In this document: one piece after another, positions 18,622-27,392 of the stretch
Position numbering within the stretch: the first letter of the stretch is position 1
How the letters are laid out: each line of letters starts with the position of its first letter
Assembly (NCBI RefSeq): GCF_007570835.1
Contig: NZ_SUNC01000001.1
Location: 806,001 to 870,000 of the forward strand
DNA: 64,000 nucleotides
DNA from: Croceicoccus sediminis
Lineage (GTDB): Bacteria > Pseudomonadota > Alphaproteobacteria > Sphingomonadales > Sphingomonadaceae
Direction: 5' to 3'
The notes under the pieces: model-generated
The model's database searches: none
The model's input: the letters and a program-made list of their open reading frames with translations, nothing else
What the model was told of the DNA's origin: nothing
Position numbers and translations under genes: made by a program

Positions 18622-19416
18622 TCAGGCCTCGCCGGTCAGAAACGCGACCAGCGCCTTCACCTTCTTCTGCCGCCACTGCGGACGCGGGGCAATGAACCAG
18701 TAGCCATAGCGGCTGTCTTCGATTTCGCCCTCGGCAATCAGTTCACCCGACTTGATCGCGCGTTCGACCAGTTCGAGCGGCAGGACCGTCCGCCCCAGTC
18801 CCGCCATCGCGGCAGACAGCGCCTGACCGGGCGTGGCGACCTGCATCATCGGCTCTTCGCCATCGGGCGCGGGGCCGCCGGGCCACGCGATCCAGCCGCG
18901 CGAACCATCGGGCGCCGACACGGCAACCACCCGGCCGGGACGCAGCAGGACGCCCTCATGATCGCCGGGACCATCGGCAAGGCGCACCGCGAAATCGAGA
19001 TTCGCCTCGGTAAAGTCGGTCTGCGCGCCGCCCGCCATGTGGAAGCGGGTATCGGGCTGGGCCTTGCGGAATTCGGCAAGCCGGTGCGCGAACCATGCAC
19101 CGAAGAAATCGCGCGGCGCGGCAAAGGTGAAGTTGTGGCTGGACTGGCCCGCCTGCATCGCCTCGACCGCTTCCTCGAACCGCAGGAACCCCTCGCGCAG
19201 GGAATCGAGCCCTGCAGTCGCCTCGTCCGTCAGTTCCAGCCCCTTGGGCGTGCGGCGGAACAGCACGACGCCCAGCAGGTCTTCCAGCGCGCGAATCTGC
19301 TGACCCACCGCGGCGGGTGTTACGGCCAGTTCGTCCGCCGCGCGAGTGAACGACAAGTGACGGGCCGCCGCGTCGAGCACGCGCAGGCCATTGAGGGGAA
19401 GATGCGTCCGCTTCAT
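18622..19416 (-). CDS. LysR-family transcriptional regulator (GcvA-like)
   Basis: DNA-binding regulator of 264 residues from MKRTHLPLNGLRVLDAAARH. The N-terminal winged HTH is clear (LSFTRAADELAVTPAAVGQQIRALEDLLGVVLFRR, about residues 17-52). The following LREGFLRFEEAVEAMQ linker helix and the short effector domain match the GcvA/AmpR-type branch. It is somewhat shorter than the family's usual ~300 residues because the effector domain is compact. It is divergent from the AI-2E-type permease gene 157 bp away, its most likely target by position. The start was placed at the family N-terminus; the open frame extends upstream into repeat DNA. Confidence 0.85.
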   Translation of the reverse strand: MKRTHLPLNGLRVLDAAARHLSFTRAADELAVTPAAVGQQIRALEDLLGVVLFRRTPKGLELTDEATAGLDSLREGFLRFEEAVEAMQAGQSSHNFTFAAPRDFFGAWFAHRLAEFRKAQPDTRFHMAGGAQTDFTEANLDFAVRLADGPGDHEGVLLRPGRVVAVSAPDGSRGWIAWPGGPAPDGEEPMMQVATPGQALSAAMAGLGRTVLPLELVERAIKSGELIAEGEIEDSRYGYWFIAPRPQWRQKKVKALVAFLTGEA

Positions 19417-19449
19417 TGCAAGCCGCGCTTTAGGCCGAGCGGCCCCTGA

Positions 19450-19477
19450 GGGCAACGGGCAACGGGCAACGGGCAAC
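19450..19477. repeat. (GGGCAAC)x4 tandem repeat
   Basis: Four perfect copies of the 7-mer GGGCAAC lie in the divergent region between the LysR gene and the permease. A 7-bp period can change in number by slippage. At this place it could change promoter spacing for either gene. Confidence 0.9.
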
Positions 19478-19573
19478 GGCATAGGCATGTCCGTGGACGA
19501 AACCGGCAGGCGGGCAGACACCCGCGCGCGCGGCGTCTATCTTGCAGGCCGGTTCAATTCGGGGTGGTTTTGC

Positions 19574-20650
19574 ATGGACAGGGATCGGATCGAACGGGGC
19601 GGCTTCCTGCTGTTCCTTGCCGGGATTACTTTGGCGACGCTTTACATCGCCTGGCCCTTCCTGCCCCCGCTGTTCTGGGCGCTTCTGGCCGCGATCATGT
19701 TCCAGCCGCTCAACCGGCGGATGCTGATCCTGCTGCGCGGGCGCAAGAACTATGCCGCGCTCGCCTCACTGCTGATCATCACGGTCGCGGTGCTGGTCCC
19801 GGCAATGGTGATCGGTACCATGGTCATCGACCAGGCGACCGGCATCTACCTTGCCTTGCAGGGACAGGAAATCGACGCGGGCACGATCTTCGATCGCGTG
19901 CATGACGGATTGCCCACGCGGATGCAGGTCCTGCTCGACAATTCGGGCTATGGCGAGTTCGAGATGCTGCGCGACAAGGTAACGGAGATCGCGCGCGATT
20001 CCGTCGGGCTGATCGCGACGCGGGCGCTTGCCATCGGCGGCGGGGCGCTGGGCTTCGTGCTGTCCTTCGGTGTCGGGCTTTACGTCACGTACTTCCTGCT
20101 GCGCGACGGGCGTGCCATCGGCCATGCCGTGCGCCGCGCCCTGCCCATGCCGCCCGACGTTTCGCGGCAAGTCGTCGACCGCTTCGTCGCAATCATCCGC
20201 GCCACGATCAAGGGATCGGTCGTCGTCGGCCTTGTCCAGGGTGCGCTGGGCGCGATCACGTTCTGGATCGCGGGACTTCCCGCCGCAGTCCTGTTCGGCA
20301 TGCTGATGGCGATCTTTTCGTTGTTGCCCGCGCTTGGCCCCGCGATCGTCTGGCTGCCGGCGGCGGTCTACCTGCTGGCCATCGGCGATATCTGGCAGGG
20401 CGTTCTGGTCATCGTGTCGGGCGTGGCCGTGATCGGCATGGCCGACAACGTGCTGCGGCCCATCCTGGTCGGGCGTGACACGGGTATCCCCGACTGGATC
20501 ATCCTCGTCTCCACCCTTGGCGGCATCGCCGCGTTCGGGGTCAGCGGCATCGTGGCGGGACCGCTCGTGGCGGGGCTGTTCCTGTCCGGCTGGGCCATCC
20601 TGCACCCTGCGAAAGATGATGAGGTAACGGGCCCCGCCCCGGCCATTTAG
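19574..20650 (+). CDS. AI-2E family transporter (PerM/TqsA-like)
   Basis: Polytopic inner-membrane protein of 358 residues. About eight hydrophobic segments are visible, among them GGFLLFLAGITLATLYIAWPFLPPLFWALL at the N-terminus. The C-terminal half has the family's hallmark arrangement (LPALGPAIVWLPAAVYLLAIGDIWQGV and VLRPILVGRDTGIPDWIILVSTLGG). E. coli TqsA exports autoinducer-2, but most members have unknown substrates and some act as ion or proton antiporters, so no substrate is assigned. ATG 19574 was chosen because it opens the first membrane segment; the frame extends upstream over repeat DNA. It is divergent from a LysR gene. Confidence 0.85.
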   Translation: MDRDRIERGGFLLFLAGITLATLYIAWPFLPPLFWALLAAIMFQPLNRRMLILLRGRKNYAALASLLIITVAVLVPAMVIGTMVIDQATGIYLALQGQEIDAGTIFDRVHDGLPTRMQVLLDNSGYGEFEMLRDKVTEIARDSVGLIATRALAIGGGALGFVLSFGVGLYVTYFLLRDGRAIGHAVRRALPMPPDVSRQVVDRFVAIIRATIKGSVVVGLVQGALGAITFWIAGLPAAVLFGMLMAIFSLLPALGPAIVWLPAAVYLLAIGDIWQGVLVIVSGVAVIGMADNVLRPILVGRDTGIPDWIILVSTLGGIAAFGVSGIVAGPLVAGLFLSGWAILHPAKDDEVTGPAPAI

Positions 20651-20718
20651 CAAATATCCTGAATGGTGGTATGATCGGCCGATCCGGGGTCGCGATGTCC
20701 TTATGGGGAGGACTCGTC

Positions 20719-21447
20719 ATGGGTGCCATTCGCCTAGCCTTCGCCGTCGCGTCATACCTGCTGTTCTTCGCGACATTCCTCTATCTCGCCGCCTTTGTCG
20801 GCAATCTTTACGTGCCCAAGACCATCGATGCGGGCGGCGTGCTCGACCCCGTGTCCGCGGCGGTCGTCGACGTCTTCCTGATATCGCTGTTCGGGCTTCA
20901 GCATTCGGTCATGGCGCGCAGCGGGTTCAAGAGAAAGCTGACGCAACATATCCACCCAAGCATTGAACGCAGCGTCTATGTCCTGGCCACGGTCGTCGTG
21001 CTGTGGGTGATGTTCGCTCTGTGGCAGCCGATACCGGCCGTCGTCTGGGCGACCGAGGGCACTGCGGCCACCGTCCTGTGGGCGCTGTTCGCGGCAGGCT
21101 GGACGATCGTGTTCCTGTCGACGTGGATGCTGGACCATTTCGAACTGTTCGGCCTGCGCCAGGCATGGTTCGGCTTTAGCGGCAGGAACGATCATGGGCC
21201 GAAGTTTCGCGAACCGATGTTCTACCGCTATGTCCGCCATCCGCTCTATTTCGGGATGCTGGTCGCGTTCTGGGCCATTCCGGTGATGACCGTGGGGCAC
21301 CTGCTGTTTGCAGCGGTGATGTCGGTCTATGTCCTGATGGCGATCCGGTGGGAGGAACGCGACCTGACCCATGCGCTGGGCGAGGCCTATACCGAATATC
21401 GCAAGCGGGTCGGCATGATCGTGCCGGGGATCGGAAAGTCGCGCTAG
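20719..21447 (+). CDS. MddA/NnrU-like membrane methyltransferase
   Basis: Membrane protein of 242 residues with about five hydrophobic segments. ATG 20719 has GGGGAGG 7 nt upstream and is preferred over two in-frame ATGs further up. The C-terminal half has the ICMT-like methyltransferase signature (EPMFYRYVRHPLYFGMLVAFWAIP and RWEERDLTHALGEAYTEYRKRVGM), where the RHP and EE motifs contact SAM in the superfamily. The overall pattern (FLISLFGLQHSVMARSGFK near the N-terminus) is that of methanethiol S-methyltransferase MddA, which converts methanethiol to dimethyl sulfide. That substrate is inferred by resemblance, not proven. It is convergent with apaG. Confidence 0.7.
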   Translation: MGAIRLAFAVASYLLFFATFLYLAAFVGNLYVPKTIDAGGVLDPVSAAVVDVFLISLFGLQHSVMARSGFKRKLTQHIHPSIERSVYVLATVVVLWVMFALWQPIPAVVWATEGTAATVLWALFAAGWTIVFLSTWMLDHFELFGLRQAWFGFSGRNDHGPKFREPMFYRYVRHPLYFGMLVAFWAIPVMTVGHLLFAAVMSVYVLMAIRWEERDLTHALGEAYTEYRKRVGMIVPGIGKSR

Positions 21448-21465
21448 TTCAGCGCACGCGCCTTA

Positions 21466-21867
21466 TCAGCGCGTAGTGGCCGGGGCGGCGAGCGGGAAGA
21501 ACGGGATCGCCGCCTCGAACTTCGTGCCGTCATCGAGGACGAAGCCGTAATACCCCTCCATCGATCCGTGCGAGGTTTCGAGCGGACAGCCCGACACGTA
21601 ATCGTGGCTTTCCCCCGGCTCCAGCCGCGGCATTTCGCCGACGATACCCTCGCCATCGACAAGGCTGACCCGGTCGTTCCCGTCGGTGATGCGCCAGTGC
21701 CGCGTGATGAGGCGAACCGGTTCCTCGCCGCCGTTCTCGATCCGGATGTGATAGGCCCAGAACCAGCGCCCCGCTGCAACCTGCGACTGTTCGGGCAGGA
21801 AGCTTGCGGCAACCCGCACGGTGATGCCGTTGGTAACGGCGACGTGGTTGAAGAACTGGTTCATCAT
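21466..21867 (-). CDS. apaG: ApaG protein
   Basis: Small beta-sandwich protein of 133 residues matching ApaG end to end. Family segments include WFWAYHIRIENGGEEPVRLITRHWRITDGN and VGEMPRLEPGESHDYVSGCPLETSHGSMEGYY. ApaG is linked to Co2+/Mg2+ resistance in enterobacteria, and related domains occur in F-box proteins; its biochemical role is unsettled. It lies 86 bp downstream of the HWE kinase gene on the same strand. Two Met codons open the frame; the first is used. Confidence 0.93.
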   Translation of the reverse strand: MMNQFFNHVAVTNGITVRVAASFLPEQSQVAAGRWFWAYHIRIENGGEEPVRLITRHWRITDGNDRVSLVDGEGIVGEMPRLEPGESHDYVSGCPLETSHGSMEGYYGFVLDDGTKFEAAIPFFPLAAPATTR

Positions 21868-21953
21868 CTCGTGACAGAGCCTAGACGATCACTCGCCGCA
21901 ATCGCAAACGCGCATATGTTCGTCGCGGTGGAAAGACCGAGCCGAATGGCCCG

Positions 21954-23390
21954 TCATTCGGCAACGACGTTGGCCGATTTGCATTCAAACGACCAACTGA
22001 CCCCGCCCGGCAGGAATTCGTAGCTGGTCGCCGCGTCGAGAGCGGTGACCGGAATGTCGCGAATGACCGAAGTGCCGAAGCCTGCGCGGCCGGGCGGTGC
22101 GACTTTGGGACCGCCACTTTCGTGCCAGGTTAGCCGAAACCGGCCGCCGCGTTCTTCCCACGCGATCGCGACCGTCCCGCCATCGACCGACAGCGCACCG
22201 TATTTCAGCGCATTGGTCGCCAGTTCGTGCAGCGCCATGCCCAACGTTTCGGCCCCGCGCGCCGTGATGTCGATTTCCGGTCCGTCGAATTCGAGCCGCG
22301 TACCCGCGATATCCAGCGCAAAGGCGAGCTGCGCGCGGATCAGTTCGTGCATTTCCACCCGCGTCCAACTCCGCTGGACAAGCAGGTCCTGGTTCGCGGC
22401 CAGTGCCTCAAGCCGGCGTACGAAACGTTTCAGGAAAGCATCGTTGCCCGGAGCCGAACGCCGCGCAAGCGACTGGATGACCGTCAGCATGTTCCTGGAC
22501 CGATGGTTCACCTCGGTCAGCAGCCTTTCGATCGATTCCGCCTGCTCACGCTGTTCGGTGATGTCGGTATTGGTGCCGAACCAATAGGCGATCCTGCCAT
22601 CGGCGTCGTGGATCGGCCGCGCGTGCGACAGGTACCAGCGATAACGGCCGTCACGGCCCCGCAGCGGGAAGGTGTCTTCCCACGCTTCCCCGCTGTCCCA
22701 GCTTTTCTGGATGCGTGCGACGACCCGGTCGACATGGTCGGGGTGATGAACCGACTTCCACCCCCATCCTTCCATGTCGGACATGGTCGTACCGGTGTAA
22801 TCGAACCAGCGCTGGTTGTACCAGAAGATAGAACCCTGCGAATCCGCGATCCAGGCCAGCTGCGACATATTGTCGGCCAGCATCTTGAAGCGGCGTTCGC
22901 TTTCGGCCAGCTGCTGCCGCGCCAGTTCCAGTGCGCCGACATCGCGGGCGATCTTGCTGGCGCCGATGATCTGGCCGCTGGCATCGCGCACCGGTGACAC
23001 CGTGACCGACACGCGCACCGGTGCACCGGTCTTGCGAAGACGCGTCGTGTGAAGCGAGGATACCCGCCGCCCCGCCGCGATCTGGCGAAGGATCGCGTCC
23101 TCCTCCGTATCTCGCTCCTCGGGGATCAGCTTGCGCATCGACTGGCCCACCATTTCTTCGGCGGTATACCCGAAAAGCCGCTCTGCACCGGGATTCCAGC
23201 TGGTCACGATACCGTCCAGCGTCTTCGAGATGATGGCGTCGTCGGTACCCTCGACGATCGCGGCCAGAAGCGCCTCGGGCGCAATGTCGGTCAACGACCG
23301 CGCCGGCGCATCGCTGCCGGACTGCGCGCCGACGATATCGCCGGCCCCACGGTCGGGCTGACCGGATTCGCTATCGTTATCGCGGTTCAA
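21954..23390 (-). CDS. PAS-PAS HWE-family sensor histidine kinase
   Basis: Cytoplasmic sensor kinase of 478 residues with no membrane segment. The first PAS domain spans about residues 40-155 (DAIISKTLDGIVTSWNPGAERLFGY) and the second about 165-285 (RFKMLADNMSQLAWIADSQG, with a PAC-like ARPIHDADGRIAYWFGTNTDI). The HWE dimerisation/phosphoacceptor motif is EVNHRSRNMLTVIQSLARR with the His at about 296. The ATPase region has HELATNALKYGAL and the WxE of FRLTWHESGG that names the family. HWE kinases often answer light, redox or stress cues. No response regulator or ECF sigma is adjacent, so it is an orphan. It is followed by apaG. Confidence 0.92.
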   Translation of the reverse strand: MNRDNDSESGQPDRGAGDIVGAQSGSDAPARSLTDIAPEALLAAIVEGTDDAIISKTLDGIVTSWNPGAERLFGYTAEEMVGQSMRKLIPEERDTEEDAILRQIAAGRRVSSLHTTRLRKTGAPVRVSVTVSPVRDASGQIIGASKIARDVGALELARQQLAESERRFKMLADNMSQLAWIADSQGSIFWYNQRWFDYTGTTMSDMEGWGWKSVHHPDHVDRVVARIQKSWDSGEAWEDTFPLRGRDGRYRWYLSHARPIHDADGRIAYWFGTNTDITEQREQAESIERLLTEVNHRSRNMLTVIQSLARRSAPGNDAFLKRFVRRLEALAANQDLLVQRSWTRVEMHELIRAQLAFALDIAGTRLEFDGPEIDITARGAETLGMALHELATNALKYGALSVDGGTVAIAWEERGGRFRLTWHESGGPKVAPPGRAGFGTSVIRDIPVTALDAATSYEFLPGGVSWSFECKSANVVAE

Positions 23391-23423
23391 GCGTCTGCCC
23401 GGCTGACGATGCGTGCCAACTTG

Positions 23424-24632
23424 CTAGAGACCGGCGGCTGCCAGCCCCCGCGTGAGGTCTTCGATGAGATCGTCCGCATCTTCAAGTCCGACATTAAGGC
23501 GCAGCATTCCTTCCGAAACACCCATCTCTGCCCGCGCGTCCGGCCCGACAGAGTGATGAGTCGTGCTGGCAGGATGGCACATCAGCGAACGCGCGTCCCC
23601 GATATTGTTCGAAAGATCGATCAGTTCCAGCGCATCGAGAAAGGCGTGAGCCTGTTCGCGTCCGCCGTCCAGAACGATCGAGAAGATGCAGCCCGGCATC
23701 GTCATCTGCTTCTTCGCCAGCGCGTACTGCGGGTGGCGTTCCAGCCCCGGATGCAGAATCGTGGGAACGCGATCTTCCAGGAAACGGCCCAGCTTCAGCG
23801 CATTGTCGCACTGCTGGCGCGCACGCAGGTGCAGCGTTTCCAGCCCCTTCAGGACGACCCACGCATTGAACGGCGACAGGTTCGGCCCGGTGTTGCGCTG
23901 AAACGGCAGCAGCTTGTCGTTGATGAATTCCTCGCTGCCGCAAACCGCACCGGCCAGCACGCGGCCCTGCCCGTCCATCAGCTTCGTCGCGGAATAGGCC
24001 ACGACGTCGGCGCCGAAATCCATCGGGCGCTGCATGATCGGCGTGCAGAACGCGTTGTCGACGACGGTGGTGATGCCGTGCGCCTTCGCAAGGCCGCAGA
24101 CGTATTCCAGGTCGACGATGTCGAGCGTGGGGTTCGCCGGGGTTTCGAAGAAGAAGACCTTGGTATTGGGCCGGATCGCGGCTTCCCAGGCGGCATTGTC
24201 GGTCGAATCGATGACCGTGCCCTCGATCCCGAAGCGCGGCAGCAGGCTGTCCACCAGCCAGCGGCACGATCCGAACGCGGCGCGCGCGGCAACGATGTGG
24301 TCCCCTGCGGAAAGCTGGCACAGCAGCGCGGCGGTCATCGCGGCCATGCCCGATGCCTGCGTGCGGCACGCCTCTGCCCCCTCAAGGATCGCGATACGTT
24401 CTTCCAGCATCTGCACGGTGGGGTTCTGCAGGCGCGAATAAGTCATGCCGTCCTGCTCGCCCGCAAAGCGCGCGGCCGGAGTGGCGGCATCTTCGTAAGT
24501 ATAACCCGAAGTGGCGAAGATCGCCTCGCTCGTCTCGCCCATCTCGCTGCGCCAGGTGCCTGCGCGAACGGCCTGCGTGGCCGGACGCCAGTTGCGAGTG
24601 ATGGAGCGGTCCTGTCCTGTCGTGCGTTTCAT
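23424..24632 (-). CDS. metZ: O-succinylhomoserine sulfhydrylase
   Basis: PLP enzyme of the Cys/Met metabolism family, 402 residues, which makes homocysteine from O-succinylhomoserine and sulfide. The PLP lysine is in AYSATKLMDGQGR at about residue 217. Other family segments are GMTYSRLQNPTVQMLEERIA and PASTTHHSVGPDARAEMG. The assignment to MetZ and not MetB or MetC rests on overall resemblance. The start MKRTTGQDRSITRNWRPATQ was chosen because family sequence begins there. It is divergent from the PMT glycosyltransferase across a perfect palindrome at 24661-24682. Confidence 0.9.
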   Translation of the reverse strand: MKRTTGQDRSITRNWRPATQAVRAGTWRSEMGETSEAIFATSGYTYEDAATPAARFAGEQDGMTYSRLQNPTVQMLEERIAILEGAEACRTQASGMAAMTAALLCQLSAGDHIVAARAAFGSCRWLVDSLLPRFGIEGTVIDSTDNAAWEAAIRPNTKVFFFETPANPTLDIVDLEYVCGLAKAHGITTVVDNAFCTPIMQRPMDFGADVVAYSATKLMDGQGRVLAGAVCGSEEFINDKLLPFQRNTGPNLSPFNAWVVLKGLETLHLRARQQCDNALKLGRFLEDRVPTILHPGLERHPQYALAKKQMTMPGCIFSIVLDGGREQAHAFLDALELIDLSNNIGDARSLMCHPASTTHHSVGPDARAEMGVSEGMLRLNVGLEDADDLIEDLTRGLAAAGL

Positions 24633-24660
24633 GGCCCTGCCGTTAGCGCCGCCCCGTGAC

Positions 24661-24682
24661 CCATGCAATCGCGATTGCATGG
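24661..24682. promoter_or_regulatory. 22-bp perfect palindrome between divergent genes
   Basis: CCATGCAATCG (24661-24671) is followed immediately by its exact reverse complement (24672-24682). It stops pairing at the flanking bases on both sides. It lies in the 80-bp gap between metZ and the PMT gene, 29 bp from the metZ start and 31 bp from the other, so it could be an operator for a dimeric regulator acting on both. Confidence 0.6.
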
Positions 24683-24712
24683 CCGGGCGGCTGACGTTAC
24701 TCGCAGTCGGCG

Positions 24713-25993
24713 ATGCAGCCGGTTGCGACAACGATCCCGCGCGAACGCGATCCCCTCGGCTGGATGCTGCTGATCACGCTGATCTTTGCAGGGCTTGCCC
24801 TCTGGGGTCTTGCCGAAGTGGCCATCCCGATTTTCGACGAAACCCATTACCTGCCCGCGTCACGGGCATGGGTGGCTGGCGAAATCCTGCTGAACCCGGA
24901 ACACCCGGTGCTGGGCAAGCAGATGATCGCGCTGTCGATACAGATGCTGGGCGACAATCCGGGCGGCTGGCGCGCCGGATCGGTCCTGTTCGGCGTGCTG
25001 ACACTGTTCGCGGTGATGCGGATGACGTGGCTCGCCAGCGGGTCGCGCTTTGCCGCGCTGGCCGCGGGCGTGCTGGTGTCAACGAATTTCCTGCTGCTGG
25101 TCCAGTCACGCGTCGCCATGCTCGACATCTACATGCTCGGCTTTCTGATGCTGGGCTGCTGGTCGCTGGTGGCGGCGGGAACGGGCAGGCACGTGCGGGC
25201 GCGGGTGATTCTTGCCGGCCTGCTGTTCGGGCTGTCACTGGCGGTCAAATGGAACGCGGCACCGGTCATCGCCTTTGCGGGACTGTGCGTGTTCATCGGC
25301 AATCTGCGCGCGAAATTCACGGGCGCGCGACGGCCGCTGGGGGACATGACGATCGTGGAAGCGTTTGTCTGGCTCGGCCTGCTGCCGGTGGCGGTCTACC
25401 TTGCCAGCTTCACGACGATCTGGCTGCTCGACAGTCCCAACCCGCGCTTCACCGGGCCGGTTTCGTGGCAGGGCTACATGCTGGACCTGCAGGAGAGCGT
25501 GAAGAAGGACCATCCCTACATGTCCCGCTGGTGGCAGTGGGTGATCGACTGGCGGCCGATCTGGTATTTCTACGAAGAGTACGAAGGGGCCTGGCGCGGA
25601 ATGCTGTTCCTGGGCAATCCGCTGACCATGTTGACGGGCCTCGCCGCGCTTGCGGGGTGCCTGTGGCTGGGGCTGGTGCGCGGGCGGATGGACTGCCTGA
25701 TGGCCGTGGGCGCATGGGGCGCGGCACTGGCGCTGTGGATCGCCGCGCCCAAGCCGGTGCAGTTCTACTATCACTACCTGATCAGCGCCCAGTTCCTGAT
25801 GGTGGCGCTGGCGCTGGCGGTCGATCACTGGGTCTGGCGCAATCCGCCATGGCGGCTCCACCGGCGCGCGGCACCCGCCTTTCTTGCCGCCAGCACTCTA
25901 TTTTTCGTCTATTTCCTGCCTATCCTGACGACCCAGCCGTTGGCCGGGAAAAACAGCTTCGTCGAATACGCCTGGTTCACGAACTGGCGCTGA
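24713..25993 (+). CDS. PMT-family (GT39-like) membrane glycosyltransferase
   Basis: Polytopic membrane protein of 426 residues with roughly ten hydrophobic segments. The first periplasmic loop has the acidic motif IFDETHYLPASRAW, which in protein O-mannosyltransferases holds the catalytic acidic residues, and a later ESVKKDHPYMSRWWQWVIDWRP matches the family's second loop. Such enzymes transfer a sugar from a polyprenyl-phosphate donor to protein or glycan on the outer face of the inner membrane. The neighbouring gene at 26247-27347 encodes a plausible donor synthase. The acceptor is unknown. Confidence 0.82.
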   Translation: MQPVATTIPRERDPLGWMLLITLIFAGLALWGLAEVAIPIFDETHYLPASRAWVAGEILLNPEHPVLGKQMIALSIQMLGDNPGGWRAGSVLFGVLTLFAVMRMTWLASGSRFAALAAGVLVSTNFLLLVQSRVAMLDIYMLGFLMLGCWSLVAAGTGRHVRARVILAGLLFGLSLAVKWNAAPVIAFAGLCVFIGNLRAKFTGARRPLGDMTIVEAFVWLGLLPVAVYLASFTTIWLLDSPNPRFTGPVSWQGYMLDLQESVKKDHPYMSRWWQWVIDWRPIWYFYEEYEGAWRGMLFLGNPLTMLTGLAALAGCLWLGLVRGRMDCLMAVGAWGAALALWIAAPKPVQFYYHYLISAQFLMVALALAVDHWVWRNPPWRLHRRAAPAFLAASTLFFVYFLPILTTQPLAGKNSFVEYAWFTNWR

Positions 25994-26031
25994 TCGGAAC
26001 CACAGGGCGCTTTGGCGATTTTTTCGCTGAG

Positions 26032-26250
26032 ATGACACAAACCCCGGAACCAGATCGCAATGGCGAGAAGAGCAAGGCCGAATTGCGCCACGCCCTTGCC
26101 AATTCTCAACAAGAGAAGCTGGCGCTGCAAAACGTGCTGGCACGCGCGGCGGAGCAGATCGACCAGTTGATCGAAAGCGATTGCCACGACATGGAAAAGG
26201 GCAAGGCCGCGAAAGCCGCCCATCGCCTGCGCAAGATTTCCGAAGCCTAG
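26032..26250 (+). CDS. small coiled-coil-like protein, unknown
   Basis: A 72-codon frame, MTQTPEPDRNGEKSKAELRH onward, with a central heptad-like run (QEKLALQNVLARAAEQIDQL) that predicts a helix and possibly a coiled coil. The composition is charged, with no signal peptide. It begins 38 bp after the PMT gene without a clear SD. Its TAG stop overlaps the TAG stop of the convergent DPM-GtrA gene within CTAG (26247-26250). Real coding is likely but not proven. Confidence 0.5.
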   Translation: MTQTPEPDRNGEKSKAELRHALANSQQEKLALQNVLARAAEQIDQLIESDCHDMEKGKAAKAAHRLRKISEA

Positions 26251-27347
26251 AACCGGCCCCAGACGAAGCGGCTGGACAGGGCGTAGTTCCAGACCGATCC
26301 GATGACGATGCCCGCGATTGCGGCCAGCACCCAGTGCGCCCCGCGGCTGACCAGCGCCTCTGCCACGCCGACATTGGCGAAAGCGCCGATCGAACAGGTC
26401 AGCGCGAACTTCAGCCAGCCCACGATCAAACCGCCCAGCGAATGGATCCGCTTGTCGGCGTAAGTCAGTTCGTTGTTGAGGATGAAGTTGAAGGTCATGG
26501 CCGCGATCACCGCGCCGATCTGGCCATAGAGGAACCCCGTCCCGAAAATCTTGAACAGCAGCCACAGCACCGCAAGATGCACGACCACGCCCAGCGCGCC
26601 GATCGTGCCGAACAGGGCAAAGCGCGTCGGGATGAAACGACCCAGCGTCTTGTCGTAAAGACCGACGAGGAATTCGAACGCGATGGCCTGGTCCAGCTTG
26701 GATTCTCCTGCGGCCCGCGCCGCGAACGACAGCGGGAATTCCTTGACCGTCAACTTGCGCTCCGACGTCGAGAGGATGTCGAGCAGGATCTTGAAGCCGA
26801 TCCCGGATAGCCGCGGCGCGACCTCACGCAAAGTGCTGGCAGGCAGCATGAAATAGCCGCTCATCGGGTCGGACAGGTCCACGCCTGTCAGCTTGCGCGC
26901 GATGCGATTGGCCAGCTCGGACTGTTTCTCACGGTCGGGCCGGTTCCAGTCGGCCATGCTGGCACCGGGCGCAAAGCGGCTGGCGACGCAGACGTCCGCC
27001 TCTCCGCTTTGCAGCGCCTTCACCATCTGCGGCAGAAGCGCGGGATCGTGCTGATGGTCGGCGTCCATCACCGCGACATAGGGCGCGGCGGTGGCCATCA
27101 TCCCTTCGATCGCGGCACTGGCAAGACCGCGCCTGCCGATCCGCTGGATCACGCGGACGCGGTGGTCGGCGCGCGATAGGGTTCGCGCCTCCTCTGCCGT
27201 GCCATCTTGCGAATCGTCGTCGACGAAGATCGCTTCCCACCCCCCGATGCCCAGCGCACTGTCGAGCGATGCGGCCATGCGCTTTACCAGCGAGGCCAGG
27301 TTTTCACGTTCGTTGAAGGTCGGGAGAATGACGGCGAGTTTCAGCAT
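26247..27347 (-). CDS. polyprenyl-phosphate sugar synthase fused to GtrA domain
   Basis: Two-domain protein of 366 residues from MLKLAVILPTFNERENLASL (an upstream ATG adds 4). The N-terminal ~225 residues are a GT2 dolichyl-phosphate mannose synthase-like domain with FVDDDSQDGT and the DXD motif MDADHQHDP. The C-terminal ~130 residues are a GtrA domain with four hydrophobic segments (RFALFGTIGALGVVVHLAVLWLLF onward), a type proposed to flip lipid-linked sugars. It probably supplies the lipid-sugar donor for the nearby PMT enzyme (inference from position and family). It shares overlapping stop codons with the small gene at 26032. Confidence 0.88.
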   Translation of the reverse strand: MLKLAVILPTFNERENLASLVKRMAASLDSALGIGGWEAIFVDDDSQDGTAEEARTLSRADHRVRVIQRIGRRGLASAAIEGMMATAAPYVAVMDADHQHDPALLPQMVKALQSGEADVCVASRFAPGASMADWNRPDREKQSELANRIARKLTGVDLSDPMSGYFMLPASTLREVAPRLSGIGFKILLDILSTSERKLTVKEFPLSFAARAAGESKLDQAIAFEFLVGLYDKTLGRFIPTRFALFGTIGALGVVVHLAVLWLLFKIFGTGFLYGQIGAVIAAMTFNFILNNELTYADKRIHSLGGLIVGWLKFALTCSIGAFANVGVAEALVSRGAHWVLAAIAGIVIGSVWNYALSSRFVWGRF

Positions 27348-27392
27348 CGATGCGACCAATCGCCGTTTCGCGCCCGTTCGTCCAGCCGGACG

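Noticed and set aside
19450-19477. Repeat array as a possible CRISPR
   Set aside because: The unit is 7 bp in direct contact with no spacers; no cas genes.
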